Shown: piece after piece, positions 62,130 to 64,000 of the stretch
How the letters are laid out: every line of letters starts with the position of its first letter
Numbering within the stretch: the first letter of the stretch is position 1
Assembly (NCBI GenBank): GCA_014859685.1
Contig: JACUTU010000001.1
Coordinates: 62,001 to 126,000, forward strand
DNA: 64,000 nt
Reading direction: 5' to 3'
Source of the DNA: Sulfurospirillum sp.
GTDB taxonomy: Bacteria; Campylobacterota; Campylobacteria; Campylobacterales; Sulfurospirillaceae
Position numbers and translations under genes: made by a program
The notes under the pieces: model-generated
The model's input: only the letters and a program-made list of their open reading frames with translations
The model's database searches: none
Told to the model about the DNA's origin: nothing

Positions 62130-63379
62130 TTGAGCCAGCACCCCTTATCACTAGTAAAAAAGAGGCACTTTATCTTTTTTTAGGGGTGTTTTTGCTGCTT
62201 ACACTCTCATTTTCTAAAGAGTATTTTGCATTTTTGCAACTCAAAAATCAAGGTTTACATAAAGCTAGAGCTGTTGTTTCAAGTGTGTATGAAAAAACTT
62301 CAAAAAACAATAAATCTTATCTTATATACAAACTTAAAACAGACCATTTTTCATTATATACTGTGTCTTGGAAGATGCGTAAGATTGCGGTACATACGCC
62401 TGTGATAGTGGAGTTTAGCGCCGAAAAAATCTCATTTTATGAATACATGCACGGTTTTTTTGCAAACAACACACAATTAAAAATGCTTGAAGAAACCCCA
62501 CAAGATCCGCTGAGAACTTTTGTGAAAAATCAGCATGAAAGTATTGTAATGCAAGAGCTTTTTGGTGCACTCTTTTTTGCTGAACCTACTTCAAAAACAT
62601 TAAAAATCAAAATCAATCAATGGGGAATTTCACATCTTGTGGCTATCAGCGGGTTTCATCTAGGGCTTTTGAGTGTTCTCTTATTTTTTGTCCTCAAACC
62701 TGTGTATGTGTATTTTCAAGATAGGTATTTTCCTTATCGTCATGCAAGTGCTGATCTTGCGTTTATTGTATTGCTACTTTTGGGGGCTTTTGTGTATTAT
62801 ATCGGTGCTATACCATCAGTGCTTCGCGCGTTTAGCATGAGTGTTTTGGGCTTTATCATTATATCTTCACATGTAAAGATTTTTTCTCTTACAAATCTTT
62901 TTTTAAGTGCAAGCATTGTCTTGATATTTGTTCCTCAAATGCTTTTTTCAATTGGATTTTTATTTTCAATTATGGGCGTTTTTTATATCTTTTTATTTTT
63001 TGAACATTTTAAAAAGCTTGCTAAATGGCAAATATTTTTACTTATCAATGTTTGGGTGTATATTTTGATGTTGCCTGTTGTACATGCTGTGTTTGAAATG
63101 TTTACTTTTTTTCAACCTTTTAGTATTGTTTTAAGTATGCTTTTTACAGTTTTTTATCCTTTAAGTATGCTTGCACATCTTTTTGGAATTGGCGGAGTAA
63201 TTGATGGGTATTTGTATGCGTTTTTAAATATGCCTATGGAAATTTTTTCTTTACATGTAAGTGCGTATGGACTTATTTTTTATCTTTGCTGTTCACTATT
63301 TGCTATCAGATACAAGAGTGCAGCTTTGCTTTTGCCGCTCATCTCTTTGGCACTTTTGTTTGTTGAGAATGTAGCATAA
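62126..63379 (+). CDS. comEC: ComEC/Rec2-type DNA uptake channel (short form)
   Basis: 417 residues from GTG 62126, overlapping the dnaB stop by 4 nt. About 10 membrane helices; the competence domain signature HLVAISGFHLGLLSVLLFFV near residue 170 and GAFVYYIGAIPSVLRAFSMS are clear. The N-terminal OB-like segment is present; the C-terminal metallo-beta-lactamase domain of long ComEC proteins is missing, as usual in Campylobacterota. It moves single-stranded DNA across the inner membrane in transformation. Its 3' end overlaps the convergent BrkB-family gene by 84 nt. Two palindromes (62867, 63251) lie within it. Confidence 0.88.
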   Translation: MIEPAPLITSKKEALYLFLGVFLLLTLSFSKEYFAFLQLKNQGLHKARAVVSSVYEKTSKNNKSYLIYKLKTDHFSLYTVSWKMRKIAVHTPVIVEFSAEKISFYEYMHGFFANNTQLKMLEETPQDPLRTFVKNQHESIVMQELFGALFFAEPTSKTLKIKINQWGISHLVAISGFHLGLLSVLLFFVLKPVYVYFQDRYFPYRHASADLAFIVLLLLGAFVYYIGAIPSVLRAFSMSVLGFIIISSHVKIFSLTNLFLSASIVLIFVPQMLFSIGFLFSIMGVFYIFLFFEHFKKLAKWQIFLLINVWVYILMLPVVHAVFEMFTFFQPFSIVLSMLFTVFYPLSMLAHLFGIGGVIDGYLYAFLNMPMEIFSLHVSAYGLIFYLCCSLFAIRYKSAALLLPLISLALLFVENVA

Positions 63380-63999
63380 TTTTGCACCATACAGATATAA
63401 AAGCCAAGAAAAATAAATCCACAAAAAGAAAAACATTAAGATACTAAAAGAGCCGTAAATACTCAAATAAGTTTTATTGTATGACACATAGTACACAAAA
63501 ACAGATTTGGAGATATACCAAATGAGTGAAGCAAAAAATGAAGCGATAAGCGCACTTTTTTTATGGATCTTAGTATTGGCTGAGATAGAGTACATGATAA
63601 AGAAAAGCAACCAGATGATAAGATAAGGCACAAAAGAGATAAAGTTGATCGAGTTGGTATAAGCATTGGTTTCAAACATTTTTTGGATGATAGTAGAGAG
63701 ATAAAAAGAGATAGCAAGCCCTAATGGCATCATAGTAAGCATCGTCCAGTAAGTCGTGATAGACTCCCAAAGAGAGCGTTTTGGAACTTTAAAAATTGCT
63801 GCGATAATCTTCTCATAATCTAAAAAAAACATAATGGAAACATACAACACAAAGATGAGTCCAGTTGATCCCATATTTCCTGTGTTGTCCATAAATTGAT
63901 TGATGTAACCAGCAATTGCCCCTTGTTGTGTTGGCATGAGAGAGTTAAAAATAAAATCTTGAATTTTTGCATAGTTTTCTTTGAAACTAGGCATTTTTG
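63296..63999 (-). CDS. YihY/BrkB-family membrane protein, 5' end beyond the window
   Basis: At least 232 residues; the frame is open to the window edge upstream of ATG 63994, and the visible part begins after the first expected membrane helix, so the N-terminus is probably outside. Five or six membrane helices: STGLIFVLYVSIMFFLDYEK, SITTYWTMLTMMPLGLAISF, NFISFVPYLIIWLLFFIMYS, SALIASFFASLIWYISKSVF and YGSFSILMFFFLWIYFSWLL (the G-S-x-x-x-x-x-x-x-x-x-x-Y motif of the family). Once called RNase BN, now viewed as a membrane protein of uncertain function. It overlaps comEC at the 3' ends by 84 nt. Confidence 0.8.
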   Translation of the reverse strand, partial: KMPSFKENYAKIQDFIFNSLMPTQQGAIAGYINQFMDNTGNMGSTGLIFVLYVSIMFFLDYEKIIAAIFKVPKRSLWESITTYWTMLTMMPLGLAISFYLSTIIQKMFETNAYTNSINFISFVPYLIIWLLFFIMYSISANTKIHKKSALIASFFASLIWYISKSVFVYYVSYNKTYLSIYGSFSILMFFFLWIYFSWLLYLYGAKLCYILNKQKCQRDERQKQSCTLVSDSK

Positions 64000-64000
64000 T

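Larger units (their letters stand above)
200..63260. repeat. Highly iterated palindrome TTACATGTAA (dispersed family, first to last exact copy)
   Basis: Exact 10-mers start at 200, 530, 2485, 7813, 9151, 12432, 15866, 21389, 22825, 23501, 25254, 28029, 28335, 36832, 38005, 41578, 42125, 50529, 50747, 57832 and 63251. Copies keeping ACATGT with one or more altered arm bases start near 9171, 10590, 10887, 11884, 13504, 14387, 15764, 16622, 19353, 23015, 26925, 28842, 30838, 32065, 33047, 40760, 42152, 44341, 47896, 50165, 51103, 51601, 52795, 54486, 57791, 60441 and 62867. The preferred flanks extend it to CTTACATGTAAG. Almost all lie inside genes in only two reading phases (x-Thr-Cys-Lys or Leu-His-Val), because the third phase would read TAA. 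Counts were made by eye. Confidence 0.9.

Noticed and set aside
1-64000. CRISPR arrays, rRNA, tRNA, insertion sequences or prophage
   Set aside because: No regularly spaced direct repeats, no tRNA or rRNA-like stretches, and no transposase, integrase or phage structural genes were seen in any spacer or frame.

Overview
This window looks like a chromosomal segment of a free-living, nitrate-respiring member of the Campylobacterota (Epsilonproteobacteria). Supporting signs are the low-GC sequence, a periplasmic nitrate reductase operon in the order napA-G-H-B-F-L-D, an M23 peptidase/bactofilin pair, short ComEC and Mfd proteins, and a long minus-strand run yajC-secD-secF-DUF6394-leuS-lptE-GGDEF-folC-M23-bactofilin-mfd-DUF815-ymdB that resembles the gene order I recall from Campylobacter jejuni. 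The genus cannot be fixed from the sequence alone. No rRNA, tRNA, CRISPR array or insertion sequence was seen.

Layout. 1-687: 3' part of citG. 690-6810: an accessory zone of cassettes (hipBA; a RelE/RHH toxin-antitoxin pair; an SGNH/MBOAT O-acylation pair; a small HTH gene; vapBC) separated by full or half copies of one REP-like palindrome. 6813-18924: glnS with a YqeY tail, metE, ppk, a gamma-carbonic-anhydrase-like gene, a DnaQ-like exonuclease, trpF, rpe, and a STAS/CheX plus HDOD pair. 19080-22060: rpmB, a K+ channel, argJ, a DUF465 gene and a decapitated uppS remnant. 22094-36718: the long conserved minus-strand cluster for secretion, leucyl-tRNA synthesis, LPS transport, cell shape, folate and transcription-coupled repair. 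36742-47501: lnt, then an FNR-box-driven Crp/Fnr regulator with a NIT/PilJ-type sensor, and the nap operon. 47882-52831: selO and a second FNR-box-driven operon (DUF2249, heme-copper-oxidase-like membrane protein, DUF59, FmdE-like protein, its own Crp/Fnr regulator). 52890-64000: a SprA-like metalloprotease, uvrB, a toxin-antitoxin pair with a frameshifted toxin, two small coiled-coil or unknown genes, two pseudopilins, priA, ispG, dnaB, comEC and a BrkB-family membrane protein cut by the window end.

How the genes work together. The two Crp/Fnr regulators both carry the E-x-x-S-R recognition helix expected to read TTGAT-N4-ATCAA. Exactly such boxes sit at class II spacing in front of the two operons that contain them, so both are probably self-regulated. 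With the adjacent nap operon and the NIT-type sensor this suggests one local nitrate/nitrite/NO response unit.

The most unusual signals are non-coding. (1) The palindrome TTACATGTAA occurs 21 times exactly, and its core ACATGT 48 times, mostly inside genes, where it writes Thr-Cys-Lys or Leu-His-Val into unrelated proteins; it resembles HIP1 or a DNA uptake sequence. (2) Four copies of a roughly 80-nt two-hairpin repeat keep their stems by paired base changes. (3) REP-like inverted repeats bracket the accessory cassettes.
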